Part shown: piece by piece, positions 57,300 to 64,000 of the stretch
Layout: the number at the start of each line of letters is the position of its first letter
Numbering within the stretch: the first letter of the stretch is position 1
From: Sphingobium sp.
GTDB lineage: Bacteria; Pseudomonadota; Alphaproteobacteria; Sphingomonadales; Sphingomonadaceae
Direction of reading: 5' to 3'
DNA: 64,000 nucleotides
Assembly: GCA_035196065.1 (NCBI GenBank)
Contig: CP136575.1
Span: 1,838,769 to 1,902,768, forward strand
Made by a program: the position numbers and the translations under genes
Notes under the pieces: generated by a model
The model's database searches: none
The model's input: only the letters and a program-made list of their open reading frames with translations
What the model was told of the DNA's origin: nothing

Positions 57300-58808
57300 A
57301 TGGTCGCAACCGTTTCCACCGTCGCTTATCTGGGCCTTGATGCCCGCGCCGTAGAGGTTCAGTGTCAGGTGGCGCCCGGCATGGTGGCCTTTACCGTTGT
57401 TGGCCTGCCCGACAAGGCCGTCGCAGAAAGCCGCGAACGGGTGCGTTCGGCCATTGCCGCGTTGGGCCTGTCGCTGCCGCCCAAACGGATCACCGTAAAC
57501 TTGTCGCCGGCTGACTTGCCCAAGGAAGGATCGCATTACGATCTGCCAATCGCGCTGGCGTTGCTTTCGGCCATGGGGCTGATCGATGGGGAGGCTTTAT
57601 CGCATTATGTCGTGGTTGGCGAACTTGGCCTTGATGGGCGGGTTGCCGCATCGCCCGGTGTGCTGCTCGCCGCGCTCAATGCGTCATCGCGGCAGATGGG
57701 TTTGATCTGCCCCGCCGTGCAGGGTGCCGAGGCCGCCTGGGCAGGGCAGATAGAGGTGGTCGCCGCGCCCGATCTCCTGTCTCTGCTCAACCATCTGAAA
57801 GGGCAGGGGCTGTTGCGTCCGCCCGAACCGGGCCATGCTCAAGCGCCTTTACGTGGCCCCGATCTGAAGCAGGTAAAAGGGCAGGAAACGGCGAAGCGTG
57901 CGCTCGAAATCGCAGCGGCAGGGGGGCATAATCTGCTCATGATCGGCCCGCCCGGTGCCGGGAAATCGTTGCTTGCTTCTTGCTTGCCGGGAATATTGCC
58001 CGAATTGACCCCGGCAGAGGCGCTGGAGGTTTCGATGATTGCGTCGGTCGCGGGCATGCTTGAAGGCGGGCGCATTTCCCGTAATCGGCCTTTTCGCGCT
58101 CCGCATCACAGTGCATCCATGCCAGCGCTGGTCGGCGGCGGGCTGAAGGTGCGGCCGGGTGAAGTCAGCCTTGCCCATCTGGGTATATTATTCTTGGATG
58201 AATTACCCGAATTTCAGAGAGTTGTACTCGATAGTTTACGCCAACCCTTGGAGACGGGTGAGGTTAGTGTGGCCCGCGCGAACAGCCATGTGACCTTTCC
58301 AGCCCGGGTGCAGCTGGTGGCGGCGATGAACCCTTGTCGCTGCGGCCATCTGGGCGATGCCGCGCTTGCTTGCAGCCGGGCACCACGCTGCGCCGCCGAT
58401 TACCAATCCAAGGTTTCAGGCCCACTGCTCGACCGGATTGACCTGCATGTTGAGGTAGAGGCTGTCAGTGCGGCTGATCTGGTTCTGCCATCCCCCGCCG
58501 AAGGATCCGACCAGGTTTCTGCCCGCGTGCTCACCGCGCGGCAAGTGCAGACCGAAAGACTGGCCGGTTCTGGCTGTCGCACCAATGCCGAACTGAACGG
58601 AGAGTTGCTGGATGCCCATGCCACGCCTGATGAACCGGGGCAGCGATTATTGGCACAGGCGAGCGAGGCGATGCGGCTGTCTGCCCGAGGCTATACCCGC
58701 ATTTTGCGCGTCGCGCGCACCATCGCCGACCTTGCCGGCTGCGCGACAACCGGACGGATCCACATCGCCGAGGCGCTATCCTATCGCAGGCAACCGCCGA
58801 GGAACTAA
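57300..58808 (+). CDS. comM: ComM/YifB-family AAA+ ATPase
   Basis: ComM is an AAA+ helicase-like protein that promotes branch migration during integration of transformed DNA. The 502-residue product has the N-terminal domain (YLGLDARAVEVQCQVAPGM, VVGLPDKAVAESRERVRSAI), the Walker A loop MIGPPGAGKSLLASCLPGIL, Walker B LGILFLDELPEF and the zinc-binding AAMNPCRCGHLGD motif of the Mg-chelatase-like branch. ATG 57300 (MVATVSTVAYLG) is the family's start; the frame continues upstream without coding character. Immediately downstream the hairpin-repeat cassette with the DUF559 gene begins. Confidence 0.92.
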   Translation: MVATVSTVAYLGLDARAVEVQCQVAPGMVAFTVVGLPDKAVAESRERVRSAIAALGLSLPPKRITVNLSPADLPKEGSHYDLPIALALLSAMGLIDGEALSHYVVVGELGLDGRVAASPGVLLAALNASSRQMGLICPAVQGAEAAWAGQIEVVAAPDLLSLLNHLKGQGLLRPPEPGHAQAPLRGPDLKQVKGQETAKRALEIAAAGGHNLLMIGPPGAGKSLLASCLPGILPELTPAEALEVSMIASVAGMLEGGRISRNRPFRAPHHSASMPALVGGGLKVRPGEVSLAHLGILFLDELPEFQRVVLDSLRQPLETGEVSVARANSHVTFPARVQLVAAMNPCRCGHLGDAALACSRAPRCAADYQSKVSGPLLDRIDLHVEVEAVSAADLVLPSPAEGSDQVSARVLTARQVQTERLAGSGCRTNAELNGELLDAHATPDEPGQRLLAQASEAMRLSARGYTRILRVARTIADLAGCATTGRIHIAEALSYRRQPPRN

Positions 58809-58815
58809 CCAGATA

Positions 58816-58852
58816 ATCCCCCTCCCGCGTGCGGGAGGGGTTAGGGGAGGGC
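58816..58852. repeat. Hairpin repeat left of the DUF559 gene (R1)
   Basis: A 37-base unit with the perfect stem CCCCTCCCGC (58819-58828), loop GT, GCGGGAGGGG (58831-58840), then TTAGGGGAGGGC. It is identical over 37 bases to the unit at 59309-59345 and inverted relative to that at 59208-59244. It lies just after the comM stop and eight bases before the DUF559 ATG. Confidence 0.9.
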
Positions 58853-58860
58853 CAATCGTT

Positions 58861-59247
58861 ATGAAACGCCCTGAATTTCGGAAGCGCGACATAGATCGGT
58901 CACGGGAATTGCGGCTCGGCGCATCGCCAGCCGAACGAAAACTCTGGCGCGCAGTTTCCGGAGCTAAGCTATCAGGTCATCGCTTTACCCGGCAGTTTCA
59001 GATTGGACCCTATTTCTGCGATCTCGTTAGCCGTTCAGCTAGGTTGGTTGTCGAGATTGATGGTTTTTCTCACGATATCCGGCACAATTACGATGCGAAA
59101 CGGGATCAGTTTTTGAAAACACAAGGCTATCGCGTTTTGCGATTTACAAATGACGATGTGACGCAAAATCTAGAGGGCGTAGTTGAGACCATCATGCTCG
59201 CTCTCGGGCCCTCCCCTAGCCCCTCCCGCAAGCGGGAGGGGGACTGA
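58861..59247 (+). CDS. DUF559-family protein, restriction-endonuclease-like fold
   Basis: A 128-residue product of the DUF559 family, which has a Vsr/PD-(D/E)XK nuclease-like fold. It contains the catalytic-core pattern ARLVVEIDGFSHD (the E-x-D residues), preceded by FQIGPYFCDLV and followed by KRDQFLKTQGYRVLRFTNDDV. The family is common in alphaproteobacteria; its function is not established. ATG 58861 (MKRPEFRKRD) follows the left hairpin closely. The last 13 codons (GPSPSPSRKREGD) and the stop TGA are encoded by the right hairpin repeat, so the C-terminus is set by the repeat. The gene lies between comM and a cyclophilin gene on the opposite strand. Confidence 0.88.
   Translation: MKRPEFRKRDIDRSRELRLGASPAERKLWRAVSGAKLSGHRFTRQFQIGPYFCDLVSRSARLVVEIDGFSHDIRHNYDAKRDQFLKTQGYRVLRFTNDDVTQNLEGVVETIMLALGPSPSPSRKREGD
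59208..59244. repeat. Inverted hairpin repeat at the 3' end of the DUF559 gene (R2)
   Basis: The 37-base unit is the reverse complement of R1 with about three mismatches; stem CCCCTCCCGC (59220-59229), loop AA, GCGGGAGGGG (59232-59241). It supplies the final codons of the DUF559 gene. Confidence 0.9.
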
Positions 59248-59310
59248 ATACGTTACTTAAACATCAACGTCCCGCAAGCGGGAGGGGGACTGAATACGCT
59301 TCTTAAATAT
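59225..59310. repeat. Tandem 40-base duplication after the DUF559 gene
   Basis: Two 40-base units (59225-59264 and 59271-59310) start CCCGCAAGCGGGAGGGGGAC, continue TGAATACG and end TTAAACAT or TTAAATAT, with about three mismatches and six bases between them. The first unit contains the DUF559 stop codon. It looks like a local duplication, not a CRISPR array. Confidence 0.85.
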
Positions 59311-59345
59311 CCCCCTCCCGCGTGCGGGAGGGGTTAGGGGAGGGC
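59309..59345. repeat. Hairpin repeat right of the DUF559 cassette (R4)
   Basis: A 37-base unit identical to R1 (58816-58852) in direct orientation, with stem CCCCTCCCGC (59312-59321) and GCGGGAGGGG (59324-59333). It ends ten bases before the stop of the cyclophilin gene on the minus strand. Confidence 0.9.
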
Positions 59346-59354
59346 TGGTTTACA

Positions 59355-59999
59355 CTATGGCGTTAGCATCCGCCGGGCCGTAAGCACTTTAACCGGTTTC
59401 GCAATCATCTGTCCGCGCATCGCGCCTTCGCCAAGCGTTGGGGAGATGGGGGAATCAAAAATCTGCTTTACGATATCCATGCCTGCGGTAACCCTGCCGA
59501 ACGCCGTATAGCCGGCCCGGGCTTCGGGATCGGTCGATTTCGGATCGGCATCAAGGCTGGGCATGTCCGACAAGAGGATCGAGAAATCGCCACGCGCGGT
59601 CCCGGGTGCCCAGCGCGCCATCGAAATGCTGCCGGCCCTATGCAATATCCCGGTTTGATCGGTTGTCTCATGCGCGATTGGCGGCAGATCCCGCCTCGGA
59701 TCGCCGCGCGTTCCCGCCTGGATCAGCCCATTGGGCTGTTCGCCCCATGCCAATTTCATCGCACGGTAGAATGTGATGCCATCGAAGCGGCGCTGGTCGA
59801 CATAACGCACGAAATTGCGCGTCGCGATCGGGGCCCGCTTCGCGTCGAGTTCAAGCTCTATCGGGCCCAATTCGGTCGCCAGCACGATCTTCACCAGATC
59901 AGGCAAAGGCGCAGGCGGTACGGCTGGCTTTTTCGGCGGAGTAGCGGCGGTGAGCAAGAAGATCAGCGGCAGCGCCGCAAGGACGAATCGGCGGTTCAT
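59355..59999 (-). CDS. Exported peptidyl-prolyl cis-trans isomerase, cyclophilin type
   Basis: The 214-residue product has a signal peptide (FVLAALPLIFLLTAATP) and a cyclophilin domain from about residue 40 (VLATELGPIELELDAKRAPI, RNFVRYVDQRRFDGITFYRA, then the shortened core with GSISMARWAPGTARGDFSIL and GYTAFGRVTAGMDIVKQI). It would isomerise prolyl bonds of exported proteins in the periplasm. ATG 59999 (MNRRFVLAALP) follows a weak GA-rich site; a longer frame upstream is non-coding. Several consensus active-site residues, such as the FHR motif (here FYR) and Q/F, are varied, so activity may be reduced. recX lies four bases upstream. Confidence 0.85.
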   Translation of the reverse strand: MNRRFVLAALPLIFLLTAATPPKKPAVPPAPLPDLVKIVLATELGPIELELDAKRAPIATRNFVRYVDQRRFDGITFYRAMKLAWGEQPNGLIQAGTRGDPRRDLPPIAHETTDQTGILHRAGSISMARWAPGTARGDFSILLSDMPSLDADPKSTDPEARAGYTAFGRVTAGMDIVKQIFDSPISPTLGEGAMRGQMIAKPVKVLTARRMLTP

Positions 60000-60003
60000 G
60001 GCT

Positions 60004-60537
60004 TCAATCTGCCTCCAAAACTGTGCCTGGCAAAGCGGTGACATATTTGCGTGCAATTTCGAAATCATGGCCCGCACGCAGGAAGGCCGCGAATTGTTTG
60101 CGTTTCAGTTCGTCCGTTGCAGCTTCGGTCGCATAAGGGCCAATGCGCTTGCGTTCGGCAAAACGGTCTGCCGATTGCCATTTTTGCGCATCGGTTTCGC
60201 TGCGGGCGTCTTCGGCGTCGTTTTCGGCTATCCCCTTGGCGCGCAGATCTTCATGCACCCGGCGTGCGCCAAGGCCGCGGGCCGCCATGGTGCGGGCGCG
60301 GGCGGCGGCAAAAGCGGCGTCGTCGATATAGCCAAGTCTTGCAAAATCGTCGATCAGCGCATCGATATTGACTGCCTCTTCGCTGTCCCAGCCGCGCTCG
60401 TGCAGCTTGCGGCCAAGATAATCGGACAGCTTCTTGCGACTGGTTGCATATCGGCCAACATAGCGCAGCGCGAGATCGCGCAGCTTCAGCGGATTCAGGG
60501 GCTTGCGCACCTTATTGGGTCTGCGTTCTTCGGCCAC
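60004..60537 (-). CDS. recX: Regulatory protein RecX
   Basis: RecX inhibits or tunes RecA filaments. The 177-residue product is all-helical with three-helix repeats: KLRDLALRYVGRYATSRKKL, DALIDDFARLGYIDDAAFAA (the YIDD-x-A/RFA motif) and GLGARRVHEDLRAKGIAEND. The start is GTG 60537 (VAEERRPNK, no clear ribosome binding site); a longer frame to 60600 overlaps the region before the ligase gene. recA is not in the window. It is followed within four bases by the cyclophilin gene. Confidence 0.88.
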   Translation of the reverse strand: MAEERRPNKVRKPLNPLKLRDLALRYVGRYATSRKKLSDYLGRKLHERGWDSEEAVNIDALIDDFARLGYIDDAAFAAARARTMAARGLGARRVHEDLRAKGIAENDAEDARSETDAQKWQSADRFAERKRIGPYATEAATDELKRKQFAAFLRAGHDFEIARKYVTALPGTVLEAD

Positions 60538-60629
60538 GCCGCATTGTTGCCACAGTCGGGTCGAATTTTGAACTCCAAAGAGCGGGTAAAAGAAGGTCAA
60601 ATCGGGGTCGCAATAATAAGGGAACGCTC

Positions 60630-62354
60630 ATGACCGGTCTAACACCTACGCCCTCCTGCGATACGCTGGAGCGCCGGTTTTCAGACTTTGAGACATTGGG
60701 AGATGCGCTGGACTATGCAGCGCAGGGCCAAAGAGGCCTGAACTTTCATGACATGCGCGGTCAACTTGCGCGTTCCTATCCGTTCAGCGAGATGCGCAAG
60801 GATGCGCTTGATGCAGCTTACCGGCTGATCAGCCATGGTGTTAAAAAGGAAGACCGGATCGCGGTGATCGCCGAAACCGGGCCTGAATTTGCCGCACTTT
60901 TCTTCGGTTGCGTCTATGCTGGGGCCTGGCCGGTGCCGCTGCCTTTGCCAACCAGTTTTGGCGGCAAGGAAAGCTATATCGACCAGATCATGGTGCAGTT
61001 GAAAAGCTGCGATCCGTCGATCCTCTTTTTCCCGCCCGAACTGGCCGAAATGGCTGGCGAAGCAGCCAAGCGCTGCAACGTCGAAGGGATTGATTGGGCG
61101 GAATTCAATGATCGTATTGCGTTGAAGACCGATTTGCCGCCCGCGAAGACTGACGAAATTTGCTATCTGCAATATTCCAGCGGTTCGACGCGTTTCCCGC
61201 ACGGTGTTGCCGTGTCGCACCATGCGCTGCTCAACAATCTTTCGGCGCATAGCCATGGCATGCAATTGCAGGCGATGGATCGCTGCGTATCCTGGTTGCC
61301 CTGGTATCATGACATGGGGCTGGTGGGGTGCTTCCTCTCAGTCGTCGCCAATCAGGTGTCGACCGATTATATGAAGACCGAAGATTTCGCCCGCCGTCCG
61401 CTCGCATGGCTCGATATGGTCAGCCGCGCCGATGGCACGGTAATCAGCTATTCGCCGACTTTCGGTTATGACATTTGCGCGCGCCGCATTTCCAGCCAGA
61501 GCCAGGTTTCAGAACGCTTCAAGCTCGACCATTGGCGGCTTGCGGGCAATGGGGCGGACATGATCCGTCCCGATGTGATGCAGGCCTTTGTCGATGCATT
61601 TGGCGATGCTGGCTTCAAGGCCAGTTCCTTCCTGCCCAGCTATGGCCTTGCCGAGGCGACACTTGCTGTCTCGATCATGCCGCCGGGTGAAGGGATACAG
61701 GTCGAACTGGTCGAGGAAAGCGAATTGACCGGCGTTCCCGGGTCCAATGATCGCCCGACGCGCTATCGTGCGATCGTCAATTGCGGCAAGGCTGCAAAGG
61801 ATATGAAGATCGAGGTGCGTGATGCCGACGGCAATATTCTGCCCGACCGCGTGATCGGAAAGGTGTGGTGCACAGGGCCGTCCTTGATGGTTGGTTATTT
61901 CCGTGATCCGGAATCGACCGAGGCATGCATGCAGGATGGCTGGCTCGATACTGGTGATATGGGTTATCTTTCAAACGGTTATATCTATATTGTTGGCCGT
62001 GCCAAGGATATGATCATCATCAATGGCAAGAATTATTGGCCGCAGGATATCGAATGGGCGGTCGAACAATTGCCGGGTTTCAAGGCCGGAGATATCGCGG
62101 CTTTCGCTGTCACCAATGGTGGTGAGGAAACCCCGGCTGTGCTCGTGCAGTGCCGTACGTCCGATGAGAGTGAGCGCGCGAAGTTGCGCGAGCAGATCAA
62201 GGACAAGGTCCGTTCGGTGACGGGGATGAATTGCTTGGTTGAATTGGTGCCGCCTCGCACCTTGCCGCGGACCAGTTCGGGCAAGTTGAGCCGCGCAAAA
62301 GCTCGCAATCTGTATCTGTCGGGCGAGATTCAGCCTTATGCGATTGCTGCCTGA
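60630..62354 (+). CDS. Fatty-acyl-AMP ligase (FAAL) family protein
   Basis: A 574-residue adenylating enzyme that activates a long-chain fatty acid to acyl-AMP, usually for transfer to an acyl carrier protein rather than CoA. Visible are the P-loop-like YLQYSSGSTRFPHGVAVSHH near residue 181, WLPWYHDMGLVGCFLS, the adenine-binding SYGLAEATLAVS near 337, DGWLDTGDMGY near 435, IYIVGRAKDMIIINGKNYWP and the late lysine in PRTSSGKLSRAK. The YSSGSTRFPHG wording and the FAAL-type NYWPQDIE are typical of this subgroup. ATG 60630 follows AAGGGA. No carrier protein or polyketide synthase gene is adjacent. Confidence 0.88.
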   Translation: MTGLTPTPSCDTLERRFSDFETLGDALDYAAQGQRGLNFHDMRGQLARSYPFSEMRKDALDAAYRLISHGVKKEDRIAVIAETGPEFAALFFGCVYAGAWPVPLPLPTSFGGKESYIDQIMVQLKSCDPSILFFPPELAEMAGEAAKRCNVEGIDWAEFNDRIALKTDLPPAKTDEICYLQYSSGSTRFPHGVAVSHHALLNNLSAHSHGMQLQAMDRCVSWLPWYHDMGLVGCFLSVVANQVSTDYMKTEDFARRPLAWLDMVSRADGTVISYSPTFGYDICARRISSQSQVSERFKLDHWRLAGNGADMIRPDVMQAFVDAFGDAGFKASSFLPSYGLAEATLAVSIMPPGEGIQVELVEESELTGVPGSNDRPTRYRAIVNCGKAAKDMKIEVRDADGNILPDRVIGKVWCTGPSLMVGYFRDPESTEACMQDGWLDTGDMGYLSNGYIYIVGRAKDMIIINGKNYWPQDIEWAVEQLPGFKAGDIAAFAVTNGGEETPAVLVQCRTSDESERAKLREQIKDKVRSVTGMNCLVELVPPRTLPRTSSGKLSRAKARNLYLSGEIQPYAIAA

Positions 62355-62423
62355 ATAGATCTTAAGTTGGTTTCTGAACGGGGCGCTTACGATTAAGTAA
62401 GTTTCGGCAGTTATGCCGCACCT

Positions 62424-64000
62424 GTGAGCAAGCAAGAATCATCGGGCGACCTGCCAAGGGACATTTCGGCAAAGGCATTGCTGGGCTTTGACGCGCCCAG
62501 CGGTATCGAAACCGCGCAACTTTTCGAAATCCAGGCGCGCAGCCTGCGCGACCGCAGCGGTGCGCAGCTTGCAGCGACGGTGATATCCGGCGCGCTGATC
62601 GTGGCGATTGCGTTCGACACAGCCCCCTATTGGGCCTTGGCAGCGTGGGTCGCGGCACTCATCGGCTGCAGCATCCTCATTCTCTCGCGCCGTTCGCCAT
62701 TGGGTTATTTTGAATCCGGACAGGCGCGTCAGCGCGATTTCCTGCTGATCGGCCGCCATTCGGCAATTGGCGGCGCGGTGTGGGGCGCGGCACTTCCTTT
62801 CCTTGGTAGTTTTGGCGCCATGCCCCAATGGCTGGGGATATGGTCAGTCAACCTCGCCATGATGGTGTTCGCCTCGCTTTTACTTCCCAGCCTTCCCATT
62901 GCCGGGACGGCCTTTGTCGCCGCCGCAACCATGGGCGGTGTGGCTGGCTGGCTGGTCAATGGTGAAATCTACCTCGCGCTGGCCAGCGCTGCGCTCGGCG
63001 GCTTGATGGCTGTGGGCGTTTTGCGCAGCGCAAAGGCGCAGGTGCTTTACGAATTGGCGAGCAATGTGCTCCACGAAAAATCCGAAACTGTCAGCCTGTT
63101 GCTGCGCGAATTTGAAGATAGCGGCGCAGACTGGTTGTGGCAGACCGATACCAGCCGCTGCGTCAGCCATGCCAGCCCGCGCTTCGCCTTTGCGCTGGAG
63201 GCAGAGCCCAAGGCGATTGAAGGCCAGCCCTTGCTGAAACTGATCGCCGGTGACGCTTGGGATACCGGCCGCTATCCCGAAGCACTGCATGATTTGGCTG
63301 ATCGGTTGAAGCGCCGTGAGGCCTTTTCCAACCTGATCGTCCCTGTCACCATCAATGGCGTGCGCCGCTGGTGGGAATTGTCCGCATCTCCCCGCCATGC
63401 CGAAAATGGCAGTTTTCTAGGCTTTCGCGGTGTCGGATCGGACGTGACGGAACAGCGCGAATCGGCAGAGAAAATCTCGCACCTTGCGCGTTTCGATACG
63501 CTGACGGGGTTGCCCAATCGTCTGCAACTTACCGAGGCATTGGGACAGGTGCTTGCCGACGCGGATCAATGGCGCCGTCGCTGCGGCTTCATGATGATCG
63601 ACCTCGACCGGTTTAAGGCGGTCAATGATACGCTTGGCCATCCGGTCGGCGACCGGCTGCTCGCACAGGTGGCAAAGCGGCTGAAGATGATCATGTCGGC
63701 GAACGAATTGTGCGGCCGTCTGGGCGGAGACGAGTTTGCGGTTGTGCTGAAGGATGCATCGGACTCAACTTATGTCGCAAGAGTCGCCAAAAAGATCATC
63801 GAAACGCTGTCCAAACCCTATGAGGTCGATCAAAACACGCTGTATATCGGTGCGAGTGTCGGCAGTGCGGTAGGCCCGGTAGACGGGCGCACAGTTGAAT
63901 TGCTGATGCGCAGCGCCGACCTTGCCCTTTACCGTTCAAAGGATGATGGCGGTAACACGCATCATAGTTATCAGCACAAACTGCATGCCAGCGCGGAAGA
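62424..64000 (+). CDS. GGDEF (probably GGDEF-EAL) signalling protein, 3' end off window
   Basis: The frame is open from GTG 62424 (MSKQESSGD) to the end of the window, 525 codons, with an in-frame stop 28 bases before the start. A first part with about six hydrophobic segments (residues 50-205) is followed by a PAS-like region around residues 220-340 (FEDSGADWLWQTDTSRCVSH; WWELSASPRHAENGSFLGF). Then comes a GGDEF domain (FDTLTGLPNRLQL, IDLDRFKAVNDTLGHPVGD, RLGGDEFAVV near residue 434). The last codons, YQHKLHASAEE, look like the linker to an EAL domain, which would lie beyond the window. It makes or breaks cyclic di-GMP in response to a signal in the membrane. It follows the fatty-acyl-AMP ligase gene by about 70 bases. 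Confidence 0.9.
   Translation, partial: MSKQESSGDLPRDISAKALLGFDAPSGIETAQLFEIQARSLRDRSGAQLAATVISGALIVAIAFDTAPYWALAAWVAALIGCSILILSRRSPLGYFESGQARQRDFLLIGRHSAIGGAVWGAALPFLGSFGAMPQWLGIWSVNLAMMVFASLLLPSLPIAGTAFVAAATMGGVAGWLVNGEIYLALASAALGGLMAVGVLRSAKAQVLYELASNVLHEKSETVSLLLREFEDSGADWLWQTDTSRCVSHASPRFAFALEAEPKAIEGQPLLKLIAGDAWDTGRYPEALHDLADRLKRREAFSNLIVPVTINGVRRWWELSASPRHAENGSFLGFRGVGSDVTEQRESAEKISHLARFDTLTGLPNRLQLTEALGQVLADADQWRRRCGFMMIDLDRFKAVNDTLGHPVGDRLLAQVAKRLKMIMSANELCGRLGGDEFAVVLKDASDSTYVARVAKKIIETLSKPYEVDQNTLYIGASVGSAVGPVDGRTVELLMRSADLALYRSKDDGGNTHHSYQHKLHASAE

Noticed and set aside
59225-59310. Repeated hairpin units as a CRISPR array
   Set aside because: Only two 40-base units with six bases between, no spacers of even length and no cas genes nearby; it is a local duplication in the hairpin cassette.
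60630-62354. Part of a polyketide or lipopeptide biosynthetic cluster
   Set aside because: No carrier protein, ketosynthase or condensation domain gene is nearby; a stand-alone ligase is the safer reading.

Overview
The window is about 64 kb of alphaproteobacterial chromosome and most resembles a sphingomonad (Sphingomonadaceae). This is inferred from gene content and order, not from a search. Pointers are the CtrA-phosphorelay phosphotransferase ChpT, the ubiE-ubiB-coaBC-dut and mutM-rpsT-dnaA neighbourhoods, the gatCAB operon, the secB-Tim44-mltA-Smr group, rpmH-rnpA-yidD-yidC-engB, SPOR-domain proteins and a large TonB-dependent receptor. Almost everything is core genome. I see no insertion sequence, prophage, rRNA operon or CRISPR array.

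Layout. 1-4.4 kb: the end of an unknown gene, then a divergent pair of SPOR-domain secreted proteins around an orphan ParA ATPase and a ribbon-helix-helix-like partner, a candidate positioning system. 4.4-8.4 kb (minus strand): DUF3089 hydrolase, ruvX, pyrB and a dihydroorotase homologue lacking the metal-binding motif. 8.5-11.8 kb: gatCAB. 11.9-14.4 kb: a tightly overlapping operon of three exported proteins including an M48 protease. 14.5-20.9 kb: tRNA-Leu, tig, clpP and clpX, with katG placed on the opposite strand between tig and clpP. 21.2-27.3 kb: TonB-dependent receptor, mtgA, rpoH, rluD and chpT. 27.5-32.4 kb: amino-acid permease with a hairpin over its ribosome binding site, MFS exporter, dinB, a TetR regulator and tRNA-Val. 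32.4-39.8 kb: amidohydrolase, moeB-like gene, dut, coaBC, ubiB, ubiE, mutM and rpsT. 40.2-47 kb: dnaA, a zinc-ribbon/SH3 protein, a DUF4136 lipoprotein, trpS, murJ and secB. 47-57 kb: Tim44-like protein, mltA, Smr, dapE, cupin, GST, engB, yidC, yidD, rnpA, rpmH and three minor genes. 57-64 kb: comM, a DUF559 nuclease-like gene bracketed by hairpin repeats, a cyclophilin, recX, a fatty-acyl-AMP ligase and the start of a GGDEF protein that runs off the window.

Together the genes serve housekeeping: translation (gatCAB, trpS, rpmH, rpsT), protein quality control (tig, clpPX, rpoH, M48), envelope building and protein insertion (mtgA, mltA, murJ, yidC, secB), cofactor and nucleotide synthesis (coaBC, ubiB/E, dut, pyrB), and replication and repair (dnaA, mutM, dinB, ruvX, recX).

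The least ordinary parts are the ParA/RHH/SPOR locus, the DUF559 gene whose stop codon and last codons lie inside a flanking inverted repeat with related hairpins elsewhere, the pseudo-dihydroorotase, and the hairpin covering the permease ribosome binding site. Start codons were reassigned in many genes from ribosome binding sites and overlaps. Two genes were found by reading the sequence directly: rpmH, and the open-ended GGDEF gene.
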